This document shows, piece after piece, positions 33,301 to 42,172 of a stretch of DNA of 64,000 nt. The stretch spans positions 19,013,101 to 19,077,100 of the forward strand of contig CM049319.1 of NCBI GenBank assembly GCA_026874595.1. The letters run 5' to 3'. Position 1 is the first letter of the stretch. Each line of letters starts with the position of its first letter. This DNA comes from Sipunculus nudus. Its lineage: Eukaryota > Annelida > Sipuncula > Golfingiida > Sipunculidae. The position numbers and the translations under genes are program-made. The notes under the pieces are model-generated. The model did no database searches and was not told the DNA's origin. It saw only the letters and a list, made by a program, of their open reading frames with translations.

Positions 33301-36227
33301 GTAAAATGTATGGAGAAAACAAAATCCAATGTGACTGTCCTCGGTCTTGCAAGTATGCCATCATTCAAATCCGTTATATCCTCAAATTAGTTTTTCTCTT
33401 AGTGTTTGATTTTCCTAGTACAAAAACCGAAACTGTAACATGATTTTAAATTATGGGATACCTAAGCATATGTCCTCATTCGTATGCCCCCCCCCCCCTT
33501 CATTGGAGACCTGGTTTTCATTGCCGTCATCGTCAGTCGTCGTCGTCAGTAGAATATCTTTTGAACGCGATAAATTTGGAAGTGCTGCAAATTTTCCTCC
33601 GAAATTTAATACACTGATTGTTACCACCTAAATCTCGGAGGAGTTCGAAACTGGGTAACCTTGACCTTCGTCTTCAAGGTCAATTATGCCAAAAAGTTTT
33701 GAAGGATATCTTTTGAACGCAATAACTTTTGAAGGGCTGCATATTTTCCTGCGAAATTTAAAGCACTGATTGTTCCTCTGAAAGTTGGTAACCCGGTGAC
33801 CTCCACGTCATCTTCAAGGTCAGATCTGCCGAAATGTAAAATTTTGCGAAGCCTTCAACATTTGAAGTATTTCACATTTTGTCCTCAAATTTGGTACACA
33901 AATTGTCATTACAACGTTCTCAAAGGAGCTTGAAAACCGGTGATCTTGACCTTCATCTTCAAGGTAAATCTGCCGAAATATAAAATTGTTTGAGTTATTT
34001 TGTGAACATGATAACTTTTGAAGTGCTGCATATATTCTGCCAAAATTTGACACTCTAATGGTTCCTTCTGAAATCTCCTAAAAAATTCTCAATGGAGTTC
34101 GAAAGCTGGTGACCTTGACCAATATCTTTGAGGTCAAATCAGCTAAATTATAGATAATGTCTTGTGAACGCGATAACCTTTGAATGGCTAGGGTTTGTCC
34201 ACCCAAATGTGAAACACTGATTGTTCCAACCAACTCTTGCATGAGTTTGGAAACTGGTTACTTCACAGGTCAGATCTCTTACCGTCTCTTCTTTGATACA
34301 ACCTATATGCAAAAGGGGGGACATCTGTTTTTGCTAGTGCGAAAACAAGCCATTCTGGTTTGAAGAAATTTTCCTTATTTAAGGGGTACGATTAGAGCTG
34401 CGTACAAGGCGGATAATATAATACCCCAACAGAATTTGTCCACAATTGTTTTTAAATCTAAAAACTCCTTTTAGAAAAGAATTTTGCTAAAAGTATCCAA
34501 ATGACACTTTACTATTTTTTTATGATTTATCATATCTGGTTGTTGACCTCGGTCGGGCCAATTGCATATCAATTTTTTTTATCAGGAACTCGTCACATGA
34601 CATGGCGCAGCAAGACTACATTTGTATGCTTGTTATGCTAAATGTACATTATATCCAAGGTGTTCAGATTGGGAGACACACATCCATGAAAGTAAGAGGG
34701 AGCTATCCTTCCTTTCATTGGGAATCTTTTATTATATAAATGGTAAAGGACTCAAAAGCCGGGAGATCGTGAGTTCGAATCTCAACCGCGGCGGTGAGAT
34801 TTTCAGTCTCCAGGCTTAATAATTGGAATACCGTGCCCCACGGCCGTGTTCAACTCACAAACCAGTTCCTCGGTGGTATGACGCGACAATGTTGTAGATT
34901 ACACACCCAGGGCCCGCAGGTGGATTAGTCACCTGGCTCAGTAAACGCCAGGATATTAAAGGAGAGGAACCGCGTGCTTTTGCCCTGTTCTGTAGTTCGA
35001 AATCGGAACTGAATTATGCAGATGTATCTCTTAGTTAAACTACCATTAAAAACGGAAGCAGTTACTAAATTATCGTATATTTATTATAGTAAGTTTGAAC
35101 GTATTTGCCTACAGGAAGGTTTGAGGAAGCGTTTTTCTGTCACCGCACCGACTTTGTTCCGAAACCAGAACGACACACGGAAATATGAACGTAACATACT
35201 GAAGGTAGACGTATTCTATAGCGACCTCTGTCTCAAAACTGTCGGGGAGGAACATGCCTACGGGGAAAGGGTTTCTCTGCTTAAAAAGAAAACTGAACAT
35301 GATTGAACATATTAAAAGTGCTCTCCACATACACCTTTTATCAGTGAATTTGGTTACAGCTGTAATTGTAATATTTTCTAGTCAGGATCAATTTTGACAT
35401 AACATTTTAAAACATAATGATATGGCGAATTGACTATATAGTCATCTGTGGAGAACACAGATATGCAATCAAACTCCCTTTGTATCCAATAACATTTTGT
35501 TTACTTTGAATTTTAACTATGTTTTATCTCATTTAAATATACAAGTCTAATGTGTCATTGCGCAATCGTATTTTATATTTTAACTGGAAAGTGTCATTCA
35601 AGATGTGTCATGAATCAGGCACTATACACATATGCTTAATATAAAAGATAGCCGTTCAAAGTATGCAATATATTAATTCTTATCTTAATATGATCATCGA
35701 ATCAAACCGAAAGAAGTTTAAGGGGCCTGCCGAGGGTTATTTTTAGAGGCGGGACCGATTTTGAGGTGAAATTTTTAAAGATAGAAATATTTGGTTGAAC
35801 CACCTAAGTCCAGCATATGCCAAGGGGCAAGCAAGCATGCCACACATTCTATGTCCGTTCAGTTCTCTTTTAGTACAATCTTATATTAATTCATAATTAT
35901 ACTTTCCAATTATAGGCGGAAAAATTACTCTCCGATGTCGGTGGATTGCTTGGATTATTAGCAGGGTTTTCTATTCTGACTCTGTTCGAGTTTGTTGAGT
36001 TTTTTATGGATCTCCTAGTCCTCCCCTGTCTTGGAAGAAAAAACAAAATACAAACAGACGTGAAAGAGGACGATATCAACAAAATGGCGATCACGAAGGA
36101 GGCCTTTACCGAAGCCCCGGTGCCACCTTTGCGGAAGCGGCGGGCGTCATACAGACCTTCTTACATTAAACAAACAGCGTTTGACAGAAGGGATCAATAT
36201 GCTGATCTCTTTGATCTCAATCATTAG
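18805..36227 (+). CDS. DEG/ENaC-family cation channel with inserted C-type lectin domain and expanded mucin repeat (paralog B), 12 exons, frame broken in places
   Basis: Predicted exons: 18805-18952, 20229-20493, 21497-21683, 22654-22853, 23586-24404, 24826-24935, 26868-27031, 30325-30435, 31695-31827, 33280-33352, 35090-35270, 35916-36227. Exon number and order match gene A, and most exon lengths and intron phases are identical. About 901 codons result if three small indels are set aside: two in the TM1 exon (about 20338-20358 and 20396-20440) and a 2-base insertion near 24009. Read literally, the TM1 exon stops at 20366-20368. The protein has the HG motif, TM1, paired furin-type sites, a lectin domain with a QPD motif, about 16 copies of a 12-residue VTTEPTTLPTTQ-like repeat, the CGC and CDCPRSC cysteine motifs, TM2 with G-F-S and a basic C-tail. 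It is either an intact gene with assembly indels or a young pseudogene. The later exons look well conserved, which favours function or very recent loss. Confidence 0.8.
20229..20493 (+). CDS. Gene B exon 2: TM1 and furin-type sites, frame broken twice
   Basis: It encodes KVKKIFWIMVVLVTLAAFGF (TM1). Six residues present in A after TM1 are absent. Compared with A there is a net loss of one base around 20338-20358 and of four bases around 20396-20440, so FPAVTVCNMSPVKQ and the RKKR/RVKR stretch lie in other frames and a stop is met at 20366. The GTACGT donor is in phase 1. Confidence 0.75.
20838..20911. repeat. (TA)n microsatellite flanking SINE units
   Basis: A TA run with one TTTA interruption in gene B intron 2. 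Confidence 0.95.
20930..21295 (-). mobile_element. Tandem tRNA-derived SINE units
   Basis: Two related units (about 20930-21060 and 21180-21290) share GGCCGATC, the CCGGCGT-CCAA-CG-TTCGC block and CTTTTATGTCACCCCGTAAC. On the minus strand the second holds a perfect Pol III B box, GGTTCGAATCC. Flanking TA/GA microsatellites are typical of SINE tails. Confidence 0.65.
21307..21409. repeat. (TA)n, (GA)n and G-run microsatellite
   Basis: A TA run is followed by (GA)n and a G run, ending about 90 bp before gene B exon 3. Confidence 0.93.
21497..21683 (+). CDS. Gene B exon 3: first half of C-type lectin-like domain
   Basis: It encodes FQTCDSQTTEP, then NYCFTLFDDNVYTY and ALTKCHSIGMEVE, a long-form CTLD start with cysteine pair and helix 1. 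It is 187 nt, phases 1 to 2, same as gene A, with a GTATGG donor. Confidence 0.87.
22654..22853 (+). CDS. Gene B exon 4: second half of C-type lectin-like domain with QPD motif
   Basis: It encodes TAWIGVKKSF, RWVITEATNT, NGQPDTTKPCVYM and YKWRTDHC, ending HLALCGG. It shows the WIG core and CTLD cysteines 2-4, plus the QPD tripeptide that marks galactose-type specificity in classical lectins. The WND position reads WRT, so calcium-dependent sugar binding is uncertain. Confidence 0.88.
23586..24404 (+). CDS. Gene B exon 5: mucin-like tandem-repeat stalk and finger re-entry, 2-base insertion
   Basis: About 16 copies of a 36-nt unit encode a 12-residue repeat close to VTTEPTTLPTTQ, typical of a densely O-glycosylated stalk. 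A 2-base insertion near 24009 shifts the frame. Past it the repeats continue in the new frame, then PPGPEPIPGSMYPERI, an acidic helix, and SEFIKSCKFDGADC. The acceptor is placed at 23585 by phase and by alignment with A; CCAG at 23591-23594 is a weaker alternative. The donor is GTAAGA, phase 2. Confidence 0.82.
23600..24165 (+). repeat. Coding minisatellite, 36-nt unit
   Basis: About 16 units close to ACTACGCAAGTAACAACCGA plus 16 further bases run inside gene B exon 5. Codon-level variants (SVP, TYP, TAP, LVT) show units at different stages of divergence. Gene A has no such regular array. Confidence 0.9.
24826..24935 (+). CDS. Gene B exon 6: GNCYIFNSG segment
   Basis: It encodes FTFFYNTIHGNCYIFNSGW and a short divergent loop. 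It is 110 nt with canonical sites (TTTCAG acceptor, GTAGGT donor). Confidence 0.9.
26083..26300 (+). mobile_element. tRNA-derived SINE
   Basis: A tRNA-like head has A box GCTGAGTGGTAAAACG and B box GGGTTCTATTCCC. A body with GGTTTTCTCCGGGTCCTCC resembles a conserved core seen in several metazoan SINEs (from memory). It ends in an AATAAATAAAG tail and lies in gene B intron 6. Confidence 0.7.
26868..27031 (+). CDS. Gene B exon 7: GLSLVLNIGQDEY palm segment
   Basis: It is 164 nt, with the first 96 nt identical to gene A exon 7 and only scattered changes after. It encodes LSLVLNIGQDEYVEAIGDSA, then GARVVIHDQ and SPGYASSVG. The donor is GTATGT. Confidence 0.92.
27233..27440 (-). mobile_element. 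Diverged tRNA-derived SINE fragment
   Basis: On the minus strand GGTCGTGAGTTCGAACCTC matches the T-arm region of the SINEs at 7120 and 34741, followed by related body sequence. It lies in gene B intron 7. Confidence 0.5.
27900..28925 (+). repeat. Tandem repeat of about 330 bp, three copies, with GGAC/AGAC tail
   Basis: CACCAGTCTGCAG(A/G)AACTGATG recurs at about 27906, 28248 and 28579, with the following 300 bp also repeated. The block ends in a GGACGGACAGAC-type tail and an AGCTCA...GAGCT inverted repeat, a combination common in molluscan repeats (from memory). Short open frames here are repeat artefacts. Confidence 0.8.
28975..30145 (+). repeat. Second repeat block with direct repeats and GTATCCCC stem-loop end
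   Basis: Two close copies of ATGATATGAAAGAAATCTGT with about 80 further bases lie at about 28990 and 29200, and a diverged third near 29710. The block ends with (CGG)n and an imperfect stem, AGTATCCCCCGAC / GTCTGGGGATAC, at 30112-30139. It is probably a non-autonomous element in gene B intron 7. Confidence 0.65.
30325..30435 (+). CDS. Gene B exon 8
   Basis: It encodes VQVSRLPDPYGDCVDPAVRR, then LNVYEETYPVKYSTM. It is 111 nt, phase 0/0, with a GTGAGT donor. The preceding intron of about 3.3 kb is filled with repeats. Confidence 0.9.
31695..31827 (+). CDS. Gene B exon 9: CGC cysteine-rich thumb
   Basis: It encodes ACYKTCYQRHVIQKCGCADS, then LVPKFGYAFNY and TCEMRDIKQ, with all expected thumb cysteines. 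It is 133 nt with a GTAAAG donor. Confidence 0.9.
33280..33352 (+). CDS. Gene B exon 10: CDCPRSC element
   Basis: It encodes DDCRYEISKMYGENKIQCDC, then PRSC, keeping the full C-x-C-P-x-x-C motif that A has lost. The donor GTATGC gives phase 2. Confidence 0.85.
33540..34290 (+). repeat. Degenerate tandem repeat of about 150 bp
   Basis: Recurrent ATCTTTTGAACGC(G/A)ATAA, CTGATTGTT and CCTTGACCTTC-TCTTCAAGGTC segments appear about five times. They lie in gene B intron 10, after a GTC trinucleotide run at 33527-33549. Confidence 0.75.
34741..35030 (+). mobile_element. tRNA-derived SINE in gene B intron 10
   Basis: The B-box-like GAGTTCGAATCTC, CTCGGTGGTATGA, CCCAGGG and the 3' segment up to GCAGATGTA match the SINE at 7120-7503. 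The 3' end lies only about 60 bp before gene B exon 11. Confidence 0.7.
35090..35270 (+). CDS. Gene B exon 11: pre-TM2 palm strand, donor uncertain
   Basis: Starting at 35090, after ATTATAG, keeps the frame from exon 10 (phase 2). It encodes NKFERICLQEGLRKRFSVT, then RKYERNILKVDVFYSDL and EEHAYG. Where A has a GTGAGT donor, B has GGGGAAAGG. The nearest GT that keeps phase is GTTTCT at 35271, a poor donor, so the 3' end is tentative. Confidence 0.72.
35916..36227 (+). CDS. Gene B exon 12: TM2 with G-F-S filter and cytosolic tail
   Basis: It encodes AEKLLSDVGGLLGLLAGFSI, then LTLFEFVEFF, and a tail with RKRRASYRPSYIKQ, ending YADLFDLNH and stop TAG at 36225-36227. AATAAA hexamers at 36461 and 36489 are candidate poly(A) signals. 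Confidence 0.92.
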   Translation, partial: AEKLLSDVGGLLGLLAGFSILTLFEFVEFFMDLLVLPCLGRKNKIQTDVKEDDINKMAITKEAFTEAPVPPLRKRRASYRPSYIKQTAFDRRDQYADLFDLNH

Positions 36228-37758
36228 CATATGACATATGATAGGTAGATGTGATGAGATTTCGATATATTGATTATCGGCCGGGGTTTCGTTATCGATA
36301 ATCGATTAAAGTAAATGTTATGGTCAGAGAATTAATAATACTAGTCATCAATCAGAAAGAAGTGAAAAAATATCGATATCTTCATGGTCATAATGAGTTC
36401 CCACTTCTTGTAGCAACACGGTTAATATATCGGCCCTATTCCGATATATAACGTCTATCAAATAAATATAATCCCTTGTTAAACCTTTAATAAAGATAAG
36501 CGAGAAACGGCTGGTCCAACTGTACACAGGCCGCTCGTTTTGTATATGCCCACGTGTCTATAGCGTGGCATGCCAGAATAATCAAAACATATTTAACAAA
36601 GGCGTCTGATGGCAAGTCAGACGAACAATATTTTTTGCAAAGGACCTGTCCACTTCTGCACATACCAAACCAACCAACTAAAGTTACCTGGTTTTTCTGT
36701 TTGGCGCATATACCGTGTTCCCTAATTACCCTTGTAGATAAACAAGCTCATATATCCGTCACAGAAGCGTTATTAGAACTTTTCTGAAGAGGAATTACCT
36801 ACAATCCATAAACTTATACGCTGAGTAAACCAGAAATAACGTAATTTGTACATAAACGATAAATGAAAAATTAAGTTAACGATTGCAGTTAATTTTTATA
36901 CCAAATCTTGTTAGGAATGTCGAATGTCTTCAGCAGAACCGATATCTGTAATGATTGTTGTCATAACCATAGAAAATCGTACTGGTCTTTTATGCATCAG
37001 GTGATCCCATGATCAAACTCCACACTAGTATAATCACATCACCAATCTACATAAAAACAAATTTGACCGTTAGTTCACACATGTGTTCTGGCATGTGTTC
37101 TGCCTGTCGATTCCAATCCTGTGTTGCCCGTCGAGTCTAACCCTGTGTTGCCTGTCGAGTCCAACACTGGGGTTCCTGTTAATTCATTTTTTTATTAAGT
37201 AAAGGGATATATATTTATATAACATGTTTTACCCTTCCTCTGCGATCTGATGCAAGAAAAACCTGAACATATTTTATCAAAATGTTTTGGAGGGTAAGGA
37301 TTATACACAAGAATTATCCATTAAATTTTGGATTAATCTGGATCTCATTTGTCTCTGCAGAGCCAACTAACCAGTGAATGGAGTTGCTTTTATTGCTGGA
37401 TAGTTTCATTTTGATCCTGGCGGATGTGACTGTGCTCTCTAACCACTTTCCTGATTCAGTCATATTTTACTAATTACTGGTAGGCAAATATCAAGAATAT
37501 TATAAATTAGTCGGCCCCACTGGAATGATTGTGGTCGCACTGGACTTTTGTCAAGGAACTCCTCAGTGACCACGCCTCAGATAAGCCCGGTTTTTATCTT
37601 AAACTGTCGGTAATGATGCAAATTGTGCCCTAACAGGCGTAATTTTTTTTATTTCTCCATAAATCAAAATTATTCTTTGACGGGATTATCGCAGGGTCAT
37701 TTATCGACAACTACGTTCTTGTTAAAAAGGCAATAAGCAGTTTTTATGCCGAATCATT
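36228..37758. other. Right flank of gene B
   Basis: It holds the putative 3' UTR with AATAAA at 36461 and 36489, then AT-rich DNA. A short tandem segment GTGTTGCC(T/C)GTCGAGTC(C/T)AA lies near 37117-37166. No gene recognised. Confidence 0.5.
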
Positions 37759-37859
37759 CACTGACACAGGCCCTCCACAGGCGAGGGGGGCGGGGAACTG
37801 TCGGTTTTCCTGTATTCCCTGTACTTAAGCTTATGGGACTATTTGGGTTTCCGCGGAGA

Positions 37860-38435
37860 CGTTTCCTTGAGAAAAAAATGGCGGGGGTGTCTGCGAATTG
37901 CTACCAAATGCGATCTGGGCGACCGGGAGAGAGGGGGCCTGGTTGTCAAAGTAGCAATTTGCGGATTTCCAAGGAAAAAAAAATGGCCAGGGGGTATCCG
38001 CAAATTGCTAGCAATTTGCAACCTGGGCCACCAGGACAGTGGGGCCAGGCTTTCAAAGTAGCAATTTGCTAGCAATTTGCGGATTTACCAGAAAAAAAAA
38101 AATTGGCCGGGGGGTATCCGCAAATTGCTAGCAATTTGCGACCTGGGCATTGAAGAGAGGGGGCCTGGTTGTCAAAGTAGCAATTTGCTAGCAATTTGCG
38201 GATTAACAAGAAAAAAAATTGGCCGGGTGGTATCCGCAAATTGCTAGCAATTTGCGACCTCGGCGACCAGGGCAGAGGGGGCCTGGGTGTCAAAGTAGCA
38301 ATTTGCTAGCAATTTGCGGATTGACCCGAAAAAAAAAAATGGCCAAGGGGTATCCGCAAATTGCTAGCAATTTGCGACCCGGGCGCCCAGGAGAGAGGGG
38401 GCCTGGCTGTCAAAGTAGCAATTTGCTATCAAGTT
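37860..38435. repeat. Palindrome-bearing minisatellite, unit of about 116-120 bp
   Basis: Units contain GGCC-GGGG-TATCCG, then a 22-bp perfect palindrome centred on TTGCTAGCAA (for example 38119-38140, 38235-38256, 38355-38376). GGGCCTGG-TGTCAAAGTAG and an A-run follow. The array is repeated at 41600-42172. Confidence 0.9.
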
Positions 38436-40761
38436 CAATAGAAAAGGTTGCAAAATTAAATATTAAAATAAAATGAATAAATAAAATATTAGGGAAAAAT
38501 GAAAAAAAAAGTTGAATAATTTAATTTTGATGACTGAAGTACATAAATACGTGCAGTACATAAATTTGCAGTCACTTGAAAATGTCAAATTTTTAAACTC
38601 CTTTATACAGGCCGCCATTTTGATGGTAAAAAATGTAGCCTTTAAAGGGAGAGGTCTTATAATAAAGCATTAAGTATGCAGGTATGGGAATCAATTCTGG
38701 ACAATTCTGTACATAGATATTGCTGCTTTTAGGCCTGGCTGGTTAAGCACGAATTATACAGACACTTTTATGAATAAATTTGAAAAACAATTTTAAGTCA
38801 TCATTTTGGAACATGTTTAAATAAAAATTAGTAATTTTAAGTGATAAAAAACGTACCAATGTAAAAAGTAAAAATGGGGCAAAAGTGTTTAAAAACTTTT
38901 TCAAATATTTTATGTACTTGAAGCACTATATTCATGCATAAAAGTTACAGTAAGCGATTAAAAGGGGTATATAATAATCGGTAAAATATATGCTATTAAA
39001 AAGTTAATAATTGAACAAATCATGATTTTCACCGAGCATTTACAAAAATGATAGTAAATACATAAGTAACCATGCCATGCTTAAGGGTGCGATTCACTGC
39101 TACTTAATTCCAATTAAAGTGGTCATCTAGAGGTAAAATATATTTAATATAACAAGCTATTTTATTAAATTGCTCCACTCATGTTTATAATATGACATCG
39201 ACGTTATTGTGATTATGATATTACTTATTACCATTATTGTTTAATAAAATCTTAAATGTAAATAAGTAAAAGCATAAAAACCTGGTTGTGTCAGTATTTA
39301 AGTTCGGAATATTAGTGGCTATGTTGAGTTCTGAATAGAAAAACCAGTACACTGTGACATATACCGATACATAAATACAAGTGGCCGAATGCATACTTGC
39401 CTAAAAATAACAACAGGCCATGAGTCCTAGTGCTCAGCTGAATTTTCCTAATATATAAATTTACCAAATCCTACCATACAGAGAAGAGGTAGTTTCTTTT
39501 TTTATATTGTTATAACTCAGGATTTACTATACATATATAAGAGAACTTAAATTTTTTTTGGAATTAAATCTTTTTTTTATATCCAAACTTTCTTTGATGT
39601 AAATTTGAAACAAAATATTGCACTATCCTATTAAAAGTTGGTTTATTCTGCCTAATGTGGCATCATAGTTAATTTCCATTATTCTGATATAGTATTTACT
39701 TATGAAGAGAGCATAAACAGTTATATTTTGGTTGTAACTTAGCTTGCACACTCAACATTAAGGCAAAAAGAGCAATATAGCATTGAACAAGTTAAGCCAT
39801 ACAAAAATACATGGTGGACAGCGAATGGCTAGGATTTTACACTAGTCAGCTCAGTTGGCAATGCAAATGAAATTTGCTGCCCATGTGCAACTCAGGAGTA
39901 AATATATATTTTATCGGAAGAGTGGGCAGTGTTTGTGGCATTATCTTTTTTGCAATATACTTTGTATTTACATTACATACATATTGACTGAATGTTTTTC
40001 ATGTTTATACCATGAAAAATGCATATGTAAATGTTCACATTTAACCAAACATAATTAAACTAAAGATGTATTGTCAAAAAAGTATGCTCCTTTTTCACTA
40101 TTCCTACTGGCTGAATAGAACATAAAGATTTGACCTTTCCATGCTGGTAATATGCTTTTAAGACAATGTTGTGTTTACATCTTTGAGCTTTAAAAAACAT
40201 TATTTTTCTCTTCGTTATATGATAATTAAAATAACACCTTTGAATAACAAAGATGTTTCCTGCTATTGCAAGATTCCTGGTGCATACTTAAAGCTTTTCT
40301 AAATGCTTAAAAACTCTCTATTCTTTTCAGATGGCAGCTGTAAATCTGAAGATCGCATTCCAGCAATCAAGTTTCATGGACATTAAAATCAAAATAAAAC
40401 AGTTCCAACACTTGATATTCTTCTTGTTAGTTGATGTGTGTTAACACTAAAGGAGAAACATCTATAGGGTTAAATTTTAACATAACTTGACATTTACATG
40501 AAATTAAATTGACTTTAAAGTGACAGCAAATTGAGAACAAATTTAGATGTCAAAACTTTTGACGTCAATTTGATCTACAAACTAAGCCTGTTCCTGACAT
40601 CATTTTGACATCAATGTTTGACATATATTTGATGCCAAAATTTTGACGTCAATTTGACTTTAAAATTAAACCTGTTTTTGACATCATTTTGACATCAATG
40701 TTTGATGTCAATTTGATGTCTATTCAACATCAATTGCCCACTGGGCAGGTGTCCACGGGGA

Positions 40762-40970
40762 AACGGAGTAGTCTGGCACCCCCGCTTTATTATGGCACCG
40801 CTGCTTATGGCCTATCTTAGACTGGTACCCTGCTCAATTAAGGCCCTAAAGCCAAGCTATGATTGACCTAGAGCAGCGGTGCCAGAATAGAGCGGAGTAC
40901 CAGTCTAGGCCAATATATGCTCGGTAAGGGCCATAATAGAGCAGGGTACCAGTCTAGAAAGCGGAGAGCA
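40762..40970. repeat. Imperfect inverted repeat, hairpin-forming, copy 1
   Basis: ACTGGTACCCTGCTC near 40831 faces GAGCAGGGTACCAGT near 40940, and GGCACCGCTGCT faces AGCAGCGGTGCC. The paired arms could fold into a long stem; a homologous block lies at about 44498-44700. Confidence 0.75.
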
Positions 40971-41599
40971 AAAGCGATCACCGCCGGGACAATACGACTG
41001 GGCAATAAAATCGGACTCTGATTTCAGAGAAGACACTCTTTTTCTTCGCCCAACAAATTTCAGATAAGTAAGTCGGTATATTTGTCATATGTGTCATTGA
41101 GCCTATCCCTTGTACCGGGACTGCGTTTTTTTTTAACATAAGCAAAACACTGATATTTTGCTCATTTTCACGTCTGTTCACGGCATATTAATTTTGAATA
41201 CATTGCCTGACTAGGAACTATTACTTCACGAAATTCCAACCCAACGAATAGAGTTTCAGGTCAAAACACGAAATTTCAAACCCACGATATTTTCTGAATC
41301 CACAGTATAACACTGCATCATAATAATGACAGGGTAACCCTATATATTAATGCGCCCCTGGTTTCGAATTTCTGTATGGGCAACTATGGAAACTCAGGTA
41401 ACATGATAATTATTATAGTTATGTATCAGCATCAACAACCCAGGGCAAGACCAGCTGGGATATGCTTATTAATGATTACATCATTTTTTAGTGGAAACAA
41501 GCTTGTTGACTGACACAGGCGAGGGGGGCGGGGAACTGTCGGTTTTCCTGTATTCCCTGTACTTAAGCTTATGGGACTATTTGGGTTTCCGCGGAGACG

Positions 41600-42172
41600 T
41601 TTCCTTGAGAAAAAAATGGCGGGGGGTGTCTGCAAATTGCTACCAAATGCGATCTGGGCGACCGGGAGAGAGGGGGCCTGGTTGTCAAAGTAGCAATTTG
41701 CGGATTTCCAAGGAAAAAAAAATGGCCGGGGGGTATCCGCAAATTGCTAGCAATTTGCAACCTGGGCCACCAGGACAGTGGGGCCCGGCTTTCAAAGTAG
41801 CAATTTGCTAGCAATTTGCGGATTTACCAGAAAAAAAAAATTGGCCGGGGGGTATCCGCAAATTGCTAGCAATTTGCGACCTGGGCATTGAAGAGAGGGG
41901 GCCTGGTTGTCAAAGTAGCAATTTGCTAGCAATTTGCGGATTTACAAGAAAAAAAATTGGCCGGGTGGTATCCGCAAATTGCTAGCAATTTGCGACCTCG
42001 GCGACCAGGGCAGAGGGGGCCTGGGTGTCAAAGTAGCAATTTGCTAGCAATTTGCGGATTGACCCGAAAAAAAAAAAATGGCCAAGGGGTATCCGCAAAT
42101 TGCTAGCAATTTGCGACCCGGGCGCCCAGGAGAGAGGGGGCCTGGCTGTCAAAGTAGCAATTTGCTATCACG
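41600..42172. repeat. Palindrome-bearing minisatellite, second array
   Basis: The copy of the 37860-38435 array inside duplication copy 2, with the same unit order and spacer variants. Confidence 0.9.

Larger units (their letters stand above)
37760..41507. repeat. Tandem duplication, copy 1
   Basis: The sequence from about 37776 to 41504 matches 41514-45260 with only small indels and substitutions by eye. It contains a palindromic minisatellite (37860-38430), an AT-rich body without genes, GACATCAATTTGA-type subrepeats (40488-40740) and a hairpin-prone block (40762-40970). Confidence 0.92.

Noticed and set aside
34992-35025. Possible small exon between gene B exons 10 and 11 (good-looking CTGTTCTGTAG acceptor, in-frame Asn-Ser-Lys residues).
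   Set aside because: The same sequence, diverged, is the 3' part of the SINE at 7120-7503, so it belongs to a SINE. Exon 11 joins exon 10 in frame from 35090 without it.
37860-38435. CRISPR-like array of short repeats with spacers.
   Set aside because: Eukaryotic context, spacers are themselves repeated, units are about 118 bp, and there are no cas genes. The array at 60040-60715 was rejected for the same reasons.
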